This document shows, piece by piece, positions 35,026-43,412 of a stretch of DNA of 64,000 nt (the first letter of the stretch is position 1; each line of letters starts with the position of its first letter). The notes beneath the pieces were generated by a model that saw only the letters and a list, made by a program, of their open reading frames with translations, was not told the DNA's origin and ran no database searches. This DNA is from Brevibacterium atlanticum (lineage in GTDB: Bacteria > Actinomycetota > Actinomycetes > Actinomycetales > Brevibacteriaceae). The stretch lies in contig NZ_CP050152.1 of the NCBI RefSeq assembly GCF_011617245.1, positions 3,028,503 through 3,092,502 of the forward strand, written 5' to 3'. Position numbers and translations under genes: made by a program.

Positions 35026-35664
35026 ATGTCTGAACCGTTCTCCGCTCGCCTCAGGGCCAGCACTGCCACCATCCACGATGAGGTCGAGCACACCACCTTC
35101 ATGGTCGACCTCATGGAAGGACGTCTGGACACTCGGGCCTATGCTCTCCTGCTCAAGCAGTACGAGATCATCTACGCCGTGCTCGAGTCCCAGTCGCGGA
35201 CGTTCGCCGACACCTCGGTCTTCGCACCCTTCCACGACGTGAACCTCTTCCGGTCCGAACGCATCGCAGCCGATCTGGCCGCGCTCGGCGGTGAGGACCT
35301 GCCGGTGATGCCCAGCGCCACTGCCTACGCCGACCACCTCGGACGACTCGAACGTCCCGAGCAGGTCATCGCTCACCATTACACGCGCTACCTCGGGGAT
35401 CTCTCCGGCGGCCAGGCGATCGGCACCCTCATGGGTCGGCACTACAGCCTGCCGGCGACCGCCCTGACGATGTGGGACTTCACAGCCCTGGGCAAGACGA
35501 AGCCGTACAAGGATTCCTACCGCCGCCTCCTCGACGAGGTGGCAGCGACCGGCGGCGATGAGCAGATCGTCATCGACGAGACGATGGAGGCCTTCCGCCT
35601 CAACGGTGCTCTCCTCGTCGACCTCACCGAGGCGACGGAACGGCGGGCGGCCCCGGTCGCCTAG
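35026..35664 (+). CDS. hmuO: biliverdin-producing heme oxygenase
   Basis: 212 residues, the normal HmuO length. H17 in ATIHDEVEHTTFM aligns with the proximal heme ligand of Corynebacterium HmuO. The distal-helix motif YLGDLSGGQAIG and the following RHYSLP are present. It cleaves heme to biliverdin, CO and Fe2+, releasing iron. The upstream DtxR/IdeR-like box suggests induction on iron starvation. RBS AGGAG lies before ATG 35026. Its TAG stop overlaps the rimI stop in convergent orientation. No heme uptake genes are in the window. Confidence 0.95.
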   Translation: MSEPFSARLRASTATIHDEVEHTTFMVDLMEGRLDTRAYALLLKQYEIIYAVLESQSRTFADTSVFAPFHDVNLFRSERIAADLAALGGEDLPVMPSATAYADHLGRLERPEQVIAHHYTRYLGDLSGGQAIGTLMGRHYSLPATALTMWDFTALGKTKPYKDSYRRLLDEVAATGGDEQIVIDETMEAFRLNGALLVDLTEATERRAAPVA

Positions 35665-36182
35665 TCGCCGACCCGCAGACGCATGAGAACGGCCGCGGCG
35701 CCCGGATAGTAGTCCGGGCGCCGTCCCCATTCAACGAATCCGCGGGAGGCGTAGAGGCCCAGCGCCGAGGTGTTGCGTTCGTCGACCTCGAGGTGGACGA
35801 CCTCGGCTCCACGGTCCTTCGCCCAGTCGATCCCCGCGTCGAGCAGGGCCCGACCGATGCCCCGCCCGCGGGCCGCCTCAGTGGTGGCGATGGTCATGAC
35901 ATCGGCTTCCGCACCGGAGGCGGACATGACGATCCACCCGGTCAGCTCCCCCGCCGAGGCGGTGGTGTCCTGTGCCGTGGTCGAACCGTCGACGGTGTCG
36001 GCCGAGTCCGATTCCCCCGCCGAGGTGGTCCTGGCCGCGAGCATGATCGTGCCGTTCTGTGCCTTGACCGACCAGTAGTACCCGGGTGTCCACGCGGTGG
36101 GACCGAAGACGGTCGCATCGTGGTCGGCCACCTCGGCGAGGTCCCACCAGGGCAGCTCGGCGATGGTCGTCGCTGCGGTCAT
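35661..36182 (-). CDS. rimI: ribosomal-protein S18 alanine N-acetyltransferase-like GNAT
   Basis: 173 residues. GNAT fold with acetyl-CoA motif RGRGIGRALLDAGI at about 105, then EVVHLEVDERNTSALGLYASRGFVEWGRRPDYY, the typical RimI C-terminal half. It acetylates the S18 N-terminus in the best-studied members. An Ala/Ser/Thr/Asp-rich insert (about 55-80) is extra. The start overlaps the tsaB stop (ATGA), and the gene belongs to the alr-tsaE-tsaB-rimI operon. Confidence 0.92.
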   Translation of the reverse strand: MTAATTIAELPWWDLAEVADHDATVFGPTAWTPGYYWSVKAQNGTIMLAARTTSAGESDSADTVDGSTTAQDTTASAGELTGWIVMSASGAEADVMTIATTEAARGRGIGRALLDAGIDWAKDRGAEVVHLEVDERNTSALGLYASRGFVEWGRRPDYYPGAAAVLMRLRVGD

Positions 36183-36952
36183 CTCAGTGAGCTTCCGCGC
36201 ACGGGAGTCGGTTTCGCATCGGGATCACGGAGGTATTCGGGAATCGGATCGCTCAGTTCTCGACCGGCGGCGAGTTCCCGTGCGGCCGCGAGGGCGAGGT
36301 AGTCGGCGCGTGGGTCCGTGAGGTCCTCGAGAGACGGAGCACCGAGGGTCTCGGGGTAGAGGAGGAAGCCGCGACCGAGCCGGTCAGCGATGCGGTCGAA
36401 CACATACCCGTGCTCGTCGAGGACGGCGGCGACCTCGGACGGCCTGGCGACGAACGGTCCCGCGCTCAGGGAGGCATCGGCCGCATCGTAGACGCTGAAG
36501 TAGACCTCTTTGCGGCGGGCGTCGGAGGCGATGAGCACCGGATGCCCGGTACCGGGCGTGCTGTCCGTACCGTTTGCGCTGTCCGTGGCGGTCGCGCTGT
36601 CCGAGGCGGTCGCGTTGTCAGAGGAAATTGTGCTGTCCGAGGTCGTGCGCAGGAGTTCCTCGGCGATCGCCGCCTGCGACAGCAGTCCCCTGACGGGGAT
36701 GCCGCGGGCTTGGCCGACGGCGATGCCGGCCGCGATGCCGACCCGCAGCCCCGTGAACGGACCGGGCCCGATGCCCACGACGACGAGTTCGGGCAGCACA
36801 TCCGCCTTGAGCACGCGAGCGAGCGCAGGCCCGATGAACTCGACATGTCGACGCTGGTCGTCAGCCTGTTCGGCGGCGATGACCGTGTCGGAATCGGTGT
36901 CGACGAGCGCCACGGAGGCTGACTGCGAGGTGTCGATGCTGAGAATGATCAT
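36179..36952 (-). CDS. tsaB: tRNA threonylcarbamoyladenosine biosynthesis protein TsaB
   Basis: 257 residues, a little longer than the usual 210-235. ASKHA fold: IILSIDTSQSASVALVD, then GIGPGPFTGLRVGIAAG, the TsaB signature. It scaffolds TsaD and TsaE for t6A synthesis. Residues 104-136 form a Ser/Thr/Asp-rich insert encoded by a degenerate 18-nt tandem repeat. Starts ATGA-overlapped with tsaE; its own stop overlaps rimI. Confidence 0.94.
   Translation of the reverse strand: MIILSIDTSQSASVALVDTDSDTVIAAEQADDQRRHVEFIGPALARVLKADVLPELVVVGIGPGPFTGLRVGIAAGIAVGQARGIPVRGLLSQAAIAEELLRTTSDSTISSDNATASDSATATDSANGTDSTPGTGHPVLIASDARRKEVYFSVYDAADASLSAGPFVARPSEVAAVLDEHGYVFDRIADRLGRGFLLYPETLGAPSLEDLTDPRADYLALAAARELAAGRELSDPIPEYLRDPDAKPTPVRGSSLR
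36545..36643 (-). repeat. degenerate 18-nt minisatellite inside tsaB
   Basis: GCGCTGTCCGAGGCGGTC-like units recur about five times with decreasing similarity. On the coding strand they encode repeats of roughly (T/S)-A-T-x-D-S. The repeat creates an acidic, probably disordered loop in TsaB between its two subdomains. Confidence 0.7.
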
Positions 36953-37554
36953 GAAGCGTCTCCCTCGGTTGTGATGCCCTCGAGCGTCGAAATCGCGGCG
37001 TGCACGCGGGCCATTCTGCCCGACCATGAGTCGCCGTGACCGGTGAGGTCGACGGTGCGCCGTTCGTCCTCGATATCGTCGTCTACGTCGACAGTCACCT
37101 CGCCGGCCCGTTCGACGAGGCCGTTCTCGCCCGTGCCTTCGCCGACCACGGCAGCCGCGTCGTCGGCGGCCCAGACCGGGGTGATGGTGATCTCGAGGTA
37201 GTCGGTGCTCAGCTGCTCGGCCAGTCCGGCTCCCCATTCGACGACGGTGATCGACTCATCGAGTTCTGAGTCGAGGTCGAGGTCTTCGAGCTCCTCCCCG
37301 TCGGCCAGCCGGTAGGCGTCGACGTGGACGAGGGCCGGTCCGCCGGAGCGCGAGGGGTGTTCGCGGGCGATGATGAACGTCGGCGAGGTGATCCGTCCCG
37401 ACACGTCGAGCGCCCGCCCCAATGACTGGGTGAACGTCGTCTTTCCGGCGCCGAGGTTGCCTGTGAGGATGAGCAGGTCACCGGCGCGCAGGTGCCCGGC
37501 GAGTTCCTCGGCGAAGGTGCGCATGTCCGCAAGTGATCCGAGATGCACCCTCAT
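36949..37554 (-). CDS. tsaE: tRNA threonylcarbamoyladenosine biosynthesis ATPase TsaE
   Basis: 201 residues. P-loop TGNLGAGKTTFTQ at about 35, then ITSPTFIIAREH, HVDAYRLADGEELEDLDLDSEL and VVEWGAGLAEQL, all hallmarks of TsaE. Its ATP cycle drives the TsaBD complex. The C-terminus from about residue 150 is an acidic extension beyond the roughly 150-residue core. ATG 37554 overlaps the alr stop (ATGA); its stop overlaps tsaB. Confidence 0.95.
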   Translation of the reverse strand: MRVHLGSLADMRTFAEELAGHLRAGDLLILTGNLGAGKTTFTQSLGRALDVSGRITSPTFIIAREHPSRSGGPALVHVDAYRLADGEELEDLDLDSELDESITVVEWGAGLAEQLSTDYLEITITPVWAADDAAAVVGEGTGENGLVERAGEVTVDVDDDIEDERRTVDLTGHGDSWSGRMARVHAAISTLEGITTEGDAS

Positions 37555-38855
37555 CGCTCGACACCGTCCGCCCCGGCCGGCTGCCGGCCGGTCGATTCTG
37601 CGTTGGTCGACTCTGTACCGGCCGATTCTGCACCGTCCCCGCGTGCGAACCGCTCCACGCGAGCGCTGAGCTGGGTGACGATCTCGTAGTTGATCGTGTC
37701 CGCCCAGGTCCCCCACTCGGCGGCGCTGGGTCCGCCCGGGCCGAAGATGACGACCTCGTCGCCGATGGCCACGTCGTCGTTCCCGCAGCCGATGTCGATG
37801 ATCATCTGGTCCATGGCGATGCGCCCGACGACGGGGTATCGGCGCCCGCGGATGGCCACCTCGGCGCGGTTGGACGCCGCCCGAGGAAGCCCGTCCCCGT
37901 ACCCGCCGGGCACGAGCGCGAAGCGGGTGTCGGTCGCGGCCGTGAACGTCAGCCCGTAGGAAGCGCCGTGACCTGCGGGAATGTCCTTGAGATTGATGAC
38001 CGTCGAGAGCAGCCGCAGCGCCGGGCGCAGCCCGAGGGCAGCCGCATCTCCGTCCGCGAGTGGGGAGAGACCGTAGAGTGCGAGCCCCACCCTGGCCGAG
38101 GTGCCCGGGCATGGACCGAGGGTGAGCGCGCCCGGTGAGTTCGCGATGTGCACATCGAGTGCCTCCGATTCGCCGAGGCGACCGTCCGCGGCGTCGAGAA
38201 CGGCCCGCAGCTGCCCGTGGGCGGAGGAGAAGACCGCGCTCTGGGCGGCGGTCTCGGGGCGTTCTGGTTCGTCGGCGACGGCGAAGTGGCTCATGATGCC
38301 GACGATGCGGATCCCCGGTGCGGCGGCGTGGCTCGGCTCGCCCGGTCGAGCATTGTCGGCAGCGAGACGGCGTTCCTCGTCATGACTGCGCAGCCAGTCG
38401 AACGCGCGAACGAGGTCGTCCGGGGCGAGGCCGTTGCGGCCGAGTCCGGTGTCGATCTTCAGATGCAGTCGGGCGGTGGTGCCGGTGCGCAGGGCCGCCT
38501 CGGCGAGGCGGTCGAAGCTGCCGAGCGTCGAGACGCCGAGGGCAATATCGGCCTGCAGCGCCGCATCGAGGTCGGTGGTGGGTCCGTAGAGCCAGGCGAG
38601 GATCTCGGCCTCGGGGCCGAGCAGCTCGCGCAGCTCCAGTGCTTCGGGGATCGTGGCCACGCAGAACTCGCGCCATCCGGCGGCGAAGAGAGCCGGGGCG
38701 ACGAGATCGACGCCGTGGCCGTACGCATTGGCCTTGACGACGCATTTGAGGCGGGCGGGGGCGAGCCGTTCGGCGAGGACGGAGGCGTTGGCGCGCAGGG
38801 CCGCCTCGTCGATCTCTGCCCGCACGAGTGCCTCGGGAATGTCGAAAGATGTCAC
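37551..38855 (-). CDS. alr: alanine racemase
   Basis: 434 residues. PLP-binding Lys41 in CVVKANAYGHG, substrate region LHLKIDTGLGRNGL, and the Tyr-bearing GASYGLTF are all present; VGRIAMDQMIIDIG is the C-terminal beta-domain signature. It makes D-alanine for peptidoglycan. An Ala/Thr/Ser/Glu-rich tail follows about residue 410. Start GTG at 38855 with TAGTCT 6 nt upstream and no Shine-Dalgarno, a leaderless-type promoter for the alr-tsaE-tsaB-rimI operon. Confidence 0.96.
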   Translation of the reverse strand: MTSFDIPEALVRAEIDEAALRANASVLAERLAPARLKCVVKANAYGHGVDLVAPALFAAGWREFCVATIPEALELRELLGPEAEILAWLYGPTTDLDAALQADIALGVSTLGSFDRLAEAALRTGTTARLHLKIDTGLGRNGLAPDDLVRAFDWLRSHDEERRLAADNARPGEPSHAAAPGIRIVGIMSHFAVADEPERPETAAQSAVFSSAHGQLRAVLDAADGRLGESEALDVHIANSPGALTLGPCPGTSARVGLALYGLSPLADGDAAALGLRPALRLLSTVINLKDIPAGHGASYGLTFTAATDTRFALVPGGYGDGLPRAASNRAEVAIRGRRYPVVGRIAMDQMIIDIGCGNDDVAIGDEVVIFGPGGPSAAEWGTWADTINYEIVTQLSARVERFARGDGAESAGTESTNAESTGRQPAGADGVER

Positions 38856-38973
38856 TGAACAAGACTACCGCCGACACCATGTCGCCGACCTCACCGGTGG
38901 TTACGATGATCCCCCGCACGTCTCGGCGAGCCTGCCGAGGTGCGCGGACCCAACCGCTGACAAAGGAGAAGTC

Positions 38974-39810
38974 ATGCACACCACCACATCCGCCCGCACC
39001 CTGGCCATGGTGCTCGTGACCGCGCTGTTCGCTGCGGTCCTCACCCTCGTCTCGGGGGCCGGGGCAGCCTCGGCGGCGGCGAAGTACTGCACCGGCATCG
39101 AATCGAACTCGAAGGTCACGGCCGGCAAGGCCATCGAGGTCAAACAGCGTTCGACGATCACCGCGGACATCTACCTGTGCTCGAAGTCCGGGTCACGCTA
39201 CGTCCGCGACAGCGGCCCGTACAAGGCGCGTCTGGGCTACAACGGGACGACGGCGAGCAAACGTGAGGGCGACGGGAAGACCCCGAAGGGCGTGTTCTGG
39301 ATGCGCGACGGCTTCGGCACCTCGGCGAATCCGGGACTGAAGAAGACGTGGACGAAGGTCACCCGCGATCACGTCTGGGTCGACGGTACGGCCACCAAGG
39401 CGCAGGGCTACAACACGATGCAGCTGAAGTCGAAGGGATACAAGGGTGAATCGCTCTACCAGCCGAAGCCGTACAAGTACGCCCAGGTCATCGGCTACAA
39501 CGAGGCCCGCACCCCGGGTAAGGGATCGGCGATCTTCCTCCACGCGAACACCGAGTCGATGAAGACCGCCGGATGCGTGTCGATGTACGAATCAAGCCTC
39601 GTCAAGGCGATGAAGTGGGAGGGGTCGACGACGACGCAGATCGTCATCCACGGAGGTCAGCGGATGAGCTCGTCGACCACCTCGGCGAGGGCATCGGCGA
39701 AACCGGCCGCGGTGATCGCCCGCCGGCCGGCCTCGTTGTGCAGCAGCACCGCGAGTCCGGCCTGGTGGGCCCACTGCCGCTGCGGCAGCGGTGCCTCGTC
39801 GGCGCCGTAG
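38974..39810 (+). CDS. secreted L,D-transpeptidase-like (YkuD/ErfK) protein with run-on C-terminus
   Basis: 278 residues. A clear signal peptide ends ASAAAK at about residue 36. The mature part has GDGKTPKGVFWM, then His190 in FLHANTES and Cys201 in TAGCVSM, matching the His/Cys pair of YkuD-type L,D-transpeptidases that make 3-3 peptidoglycan crosslinks. The domain ends near IVIHGG (about residue 229). The remaining about 49 residues read through the antisense of nnr and have shadow-like composition, so the original stop appears to have been lost. ATG 38974 follows AAAGGAG. Confidence 0.87.
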   Translation: MHTTTSARTLAMVLVTALFAAVLTLVSGAGAASAAAKYCTGIESNSKVTAGKAIEVKQRSTITADIYLCSKSGSRYVRDSGPYKARLGYNGTTASKREGDGKTPKGVFWMRDGFGTSANPGLKKTWTKVTRDHVWVDGTATKAQGYNTMQLKSKGYKGESLYQPKPYKYAQVIGYNEARTPGKGSAIFLHANTESMKTAGCVSMYESSLVKAMKWEGSTTTQIVIHGGQRMSSSTTSARASAKPAAVIARRPASLCSSTASPAWWAHCRCGSGASSAP

Positions 39811-41177
39811 CGGCTGCGTGCCGAGGCGATCGCGCACAGCGTCCCGAGGATTCCGGCGAGCACGTCCCCGGCTCCGGCCGTGGCGAGGCTCGCCGGGCCC
39901 GGTTCGGGGAGGACGACGAAGCCGTCGGGTGCGGCGATGACCGTGTGGTGGCCTTTGAGCAGGACGATCGTCCCGGTCAGCTCCGCCGCCTGCCTGGCCC
40001 ACCCGGCCGGGTCCTGACCGATCCTGCCTGCGGTGATGATCTCGCCGAGGAGGCGGCTGAGCAGCCGTGCCAGCTCACCGGCGTGCGGGGTGATGATGAG
40101 GGGGCGATGCGCCAGCCAGGTGCCGGCCATCGCCTCGGCGCGGCCGACCATGTCCAGTCCCCCGGCGTCGATGACGACCGGGGTGTTCGTGTCGCTCAGC
40201 CCGTCGACAACGGCCTGGATGTGGTCGGCTTCGGGGTCCCCTGGCCCCAGCACGACCGCGTCGACCCGACCGGAAGCGCTGACCACTTCGGGGTGGAGAC
40301 CGACGACGAATTCGGCGACGAGAGGGGATCCGAGATAGCGGACCATTCCGGCTCCGGCGTTGACCGCCGAGGTGGTCGTGAGCACGCCCGCCCCCGGATA
40401 GTCCTCGGATCCGGCGAGGACCCCGGTGATGCCGCGGGAGTATTTGTGCCCGGTCGGCTCGGGGCGGGGGAAGTCGGCGGCGAGGTCGGCTGAGTCGAGG
40501 AGTTCGGAGTCGGCGAGCTCCGGGTCGAGGTCGAGTCCGATGTCGATGACGTCGATCGATCCGGTGAACGCGGTGACTCGGGGGTCGACGAGTTCGGATT
40601 TGAGACCCCCGAAGGTCACGGTCCGGTCGGCATGGAGGCGCTGGTCGGCACCGTCAGGGTCGGGATCGAGGTCGGAGGGGACGTCGACGGCGATGAGGCG
40701 GCCGGTTCGGTGCGGGGCCCAGTCGGCGATGAGTGCGGTGATGTGGTCGGGCAGTCCGCGCCGGCCGCCGGTGCCGAGAATGCCGTCGAGGACGAGATCG
40801 GCCCGGGTCAGTTCGTGGAGGACGTCGGCGCGGGAGGTGCCGTCCTCGGTCGGCGTGAACGCGATGACCTGTGCCCCGGCGCTGCGGGCCGCGGCGACTC
40901 CTTCGGTGTGGGTGCGGTCGAAGAGGGTGATGACTGTGATCGCCGCCCCGCGCCGGGCGAGTGCGGCTGCGGCGAAGAGGGCGTCTCCGGCGTTGTTGCC
41001 GGGTCCGGCCAACACGCTCACTCGGGTCCCGGTGACCCGGCCGTGGTCGGCTCTGAGCGTCTCGAGGCCGATGTTCGCCAGGGCGCGGGCTGCTCGGGCC
41101 ATGAGCGGGACTCCGGCGTCGAGGAGGGGCACCTCGGCGTCGCGGATGACCTCGCTGGGGTAGGCAAACACACTCAT
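39657..41177 (-). CDS. nnr: bifunctional NAD(P)H-hydrate epimerase / ADP-dependent dehydratase
   Basis: 506 residues. An N-terminal YjeF epimerase domain (about 1-215: LAGPGNNAGDALFAAAALARRG, VLDGILGTGGRRGLP) is fused to a C-terminal ribokinase-like dehydratase (about 230-506: IITPHAGELARLL, VLLKGHHTVIA, ATAGAGDVLAGI). It repairs hydrated NADH and NADPH. ATG 41177 is chosen over a frame extending to 41672 because AAGGAG sits 6-7 nt upstream and the extension is antisense to the next gene. The 3' end is overlapped by the L,D-transpeptidase frame. Confidence 0.95.
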   Translation of the reverse strand: MSVFAYPSEVIRDAEVPLLDAGVPLMARAARALANIGLETLRADHGRVTGTRVSVLAGPGNNAGDALFAAAALARRGAAITVITLFDRTHTEGVAAARSAGAQVIAFTPTEDGTSRADVLHELTRADLVLDGILGTGGRRGLPDHITALIADWAPHRTGRLIAVDVPSDLDPDPDGADQRLHADRTVTFGGLKSELVDPRVTAFTGSIDVIDIGLDLDPELADSELLDSADLAADFPRPEPTGHKYSRGITGVLAGSEDYPGAGVLTTTSAVNAGAGMVRYLGSPLVAEFVVGLHPEVVSASGRVDAVVLGPGDPEADHIQAVVDGLSDTNTPVVIDAGGLDMVGRAEAMAGTWLAHRPLIITPHAGELARLLSRLLGEIITAGRIGQDPAGWARQAAELTGTIVLLKGHHTVIAAPDGFVVLPEPGPASLATAGAGDVLAGILGTLCAIASARSRYGADEAPLPQRQWAHQAGLAVLLHNEAGRRAITAAGFADALAEVVDELIR

Positions 41178-41310
41178 CGCTGCTCCTTCACGTCCATCCC
41201 TGCACCGTATGCCGTTTCCACCCTCCGGGGCCAGAGCCGACCGTGGTGAGAGTCGGTTGCCGCCGGGCTCGGGTGCTGCGGGCCCCGGTTGTGGCCGGAC
41301 TCGGTTGTTC

Positions 41311-42618
41311 TCAGTCCTCGGCCAGCTGTGCGAGCCTGCGGCCGGCGAGATGGGCGAGGAACAGTGCCTGGTCGGCCAGTCCGTCGTCGCTGTGGCGAGC
41401 GCGTGGTGAGTGATTGGCTTCGCGTTCGTCGACCGGCAGGTTCGGCAGCGCCACTCCGAAGTGTCCGTAGGCGCCGGGGACGGCGTCGAGGACGCGGGAG
41501 AAGTCTTCGGAGCCGGGCAGCGGGTTGGCTTTGCGCACGGTCCGCTCCTCACCGAAGAGGTCGGTGAAGGTGGCGAGGAAGAATTCGGCTTCGGCGTCGT
41601 TGTTGATCGTCGGGGGAAGGATCTGCTCGTAGTCCACCTCGGCGGTGAGACCGTGGGCGGCGACGAGGTCACGGACGAGGTTGGGCAGTTCCACCTCGGC
41701 GCGGGAGGTCACGGCTTCGGAGAAGGTGCGGACGCTGACGACGAGTTGAGCGTAGTCGGGAATGACGTTCGGGGCGGTGCCGCCGTTGAACTGGCCGACG
41801 GTGACGACGAGCGGGTCGAAGATGTCGAAGCGGCGGGTGACGTAGTCCTGCAGCTGGCCGACGAGCATGGCGCCGACCTGGATGGGGTCCTTGCCGGTGG
41901 CGGGGCGAGAGGCGTGTGTGCCTTTGCCGTGAACGGTGATCGTCATCTTCGAGAAGGCTGCCATATAGGGCCCGGGGCGGGAGCTGGCGACACCGAGGTC
42001 GGCGTCGGCGGAGACATGGATGCCGAAGGCGGCCTTGACGCGGGGACCGGCGGCGTCGAGGACGCCTTCGTCGATCATCTTCCCCGCCCCGTCGTAGCCT
42101 TCTTCGCCGGGTTGGAACATGAACACGACGTCGCCGGGCAGGGAGTCGCGGTCGCGGTGGAGGAGTTTGAGCGCGCCGACGAGGCCGGCGGTGTGGAGGT
42201 CGTGACCGCAGGCGTGCATCCTCCCCGAGGTGGACGCGAAGTCGAATCCGGTCGCCTCGGTGACGGGCAGTCCGTCCATGTCCCCGCGCAGGAGCACGGC
42301 GGGCACGACGCCGGTCGAGTCCTCCCTGCGGGCGCCGCCGCGGAGGACGACGGTGATCGAGGATAGGTTCACGCCCGTGCTCACTTCGACGTCGAGGCCT
42401 TCGATGGCGTCGAGGACGAGCTTCTGCGTCACGGGCAGGTCGAGTCCGACCTCGACGTTCTCATGCAGTGCGCGGCGGAGGGTGACGAGTCCGGGCGCGA
42501 TGTCTGCGGCATCCTCGGCGGTGGGCAGGTGGATGACGGGTGCTGCAGCAGCGGCTGTGGGGGTATCTGCGTCGTTCGCGGTGGGAGTGTTGTCGGCATC
42601 GTTGGGAAGAGAGCTCAT
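41311..42618 (-). CDS. M20-family amidohydrolase (peptidase M20D)
   Basis: 435 residues. Metal-binding segments: VLLRGDMDGLPV, GRMHACGHDLHTAGL, FQPGEEGYDGAGKM, GIHVSADA, and GSEDFSRVL. The dimerisation insert begins KMTITVHGKGTHASRP. Relatives hydrolyse N-acyl amino acids, IAA or hippurate conjugates. Catalytic metal ligands appear intact. The first 35 residues are Ala/Asp/Thr-rich and possibly disordered. ATG 42618 is preceded by TAGACT at 7 nt, a leaderless-type arrangement. Confidence 0.93.
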   Translation of the reverse strand: MSSLPNDADNTPTANDADTPTAAAAAPVIHLPTAEDAADIAPGLVTLRRALHENVEVGLDLPVTQKLVLDAIEGLDVEVSTGVNLSSITVVLRGGARREDSTGVVPAVLLRGDMDGLPVTEATGFDFASTSGRMHACGHDLHTAGLVGALKLLHRDRDSLPGDVVFMFQPGEEGYDGAGKMIDEGVLDAAGPRVKAAFGIHVSADADLGVASSRPGPYMAAFSKMTITVHGKGTHASRPATGKDPIQVGAMLVGQLQDYVTRRFDIFDPLVVTVGQFNGGTAPNVIPDYAQLVVSVRTFSEAVTSRAEVELPNLVRDLVAAHGLTAEVDYEQILPPTINNDAEAEFFLATFTDLFGEERTVRKANPLPGSEDFSRVLDAVPGAYGHFGVALPNLPVDEREANHSPRARHSDDGLADQALFLAHLAGRRLAQLAED

Positions 42619-42691
42619 GGTGCTGAGTCTATTACCCGCCCGACGTCGGAGGATTGCGACCGAGCATTAGTCTTGCTCCCCCGTGGTGCTG

Positions 42692-43051
42692 TTACAGCCC
42701 CGCAGCGCCCCTGGCCTCTTCGACAAGCTGATTGAGAATCGTGATCAAGCCGGGGATTTCGTTCGTGGTCGCACGCCAAAGTATTTCATAGTCGATGTCT
42801 CCATACTCGTGGGCAAGGACATTCCGCATCCCGACGATTCGCTCAAGTCCAGGCACTCGAGAAGCGGTATCTGCATCGTCTCTGCGAAGGCGTTTCAGCG
42901 CCTCACCCAGAATCTCCAATTGGCGCTCGATCGCCGAGCGAACGACGAGATCGGAGTTGAATTCTGTTTCGGTCTTGCCGCCCGCGAACTCACGGACTAA
43001 CTTAGCCGCTTCAGCTGCATCCCAGAGATGCGCGCCTGCTTCACGCCGCAT
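42692..43051 (-). CDS. hepT: HepT-like HEPN ribonuclease toxin
   Basis: 119 residues, a helical HEPN (formerly DUF86) protein. The catalytic R-x4-H-x-Y motif is intact as R76-N-V-L-A-H81-E-Y83; this tyrosine is the one AMPylated by MntA in characterised systems. It cleaves RNA when free. ATG 43051 lies within the end of mntA (11-nt overlap), the usual linked arrangement; an ATG at 43066 is a less likely alternative. Functions with the nucleotidyltransferase just upstream. Confidence 0.9.
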   Translation of the reverse strand: MRREAGAHLWDAAEAAKLVREFAGGKTETEFNSDLVVRSAIERQLEILGEALKRLRRDDADTASRVPGLERIVGMRNVLAHEYGDIDYEILWRATTNEIPGLITILNQLVEEARGAAGL

Positions 43052-43346
43052 AGACGTCCTGCGCACTCCCGAACGCGGCCGCTTTGAAGAAGGGGTTCTT
43101 CACCGAGCGTTCCGTGACCAGATCGACTCGCCGTCCGACTATCCGCTCCAGCTCAGACTTCAGATCGAAGTAGTCGTGGAACAAATTCTCCCGACCCGGT
43201 TGAAAAGTGACGAGGAAGTCAATGTCGCTCGTCTCCGGGTTGAACCGATCAGTGAGCACGGAACCGAAAATGCGAAGTCGTTCCACACCGAATCTTTCGC
43301 AGGCGCTCCTGATTGCGTCAGTGTCGAGTACCACGGCGGATTTCAT
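43041..43346 (-). CDS. mntA: MntA-like minimal nucleotidyltransferase antitoxin
   Basis: 101 residues. The minimal nucleotidyltransferase signature is FGSVLTDRFNPETSDIDFLV, with G28-S29 and D41-x-D43 as the metal-binding pair. In known MntA-HepT modules it neutralises the HEPN toxin by adding AMP to the toxin tyrosine. Upstream GGGAG precedes ATG 43346. The pair sits inside an otherwise conserved core locus, suggesting horizontal acquisition. Confidence 0.9.
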   Translation of the reverse strand: MKSAVVLDTDAIRSACERFGVERLRIFGSVLTDRFNPETSDIDFLVTFQPGRENLFHDYFDLKSELERIVGRRVDLVTERSVKNPFFKAAAFGSAQDVYAA

Positions 43347-43412
43347 ACATCTATTCTCCCAGATCGAGAGCGACTCAACCAGACCGCCGACAGTTCGCTG
43401 CGAATCCGACCC

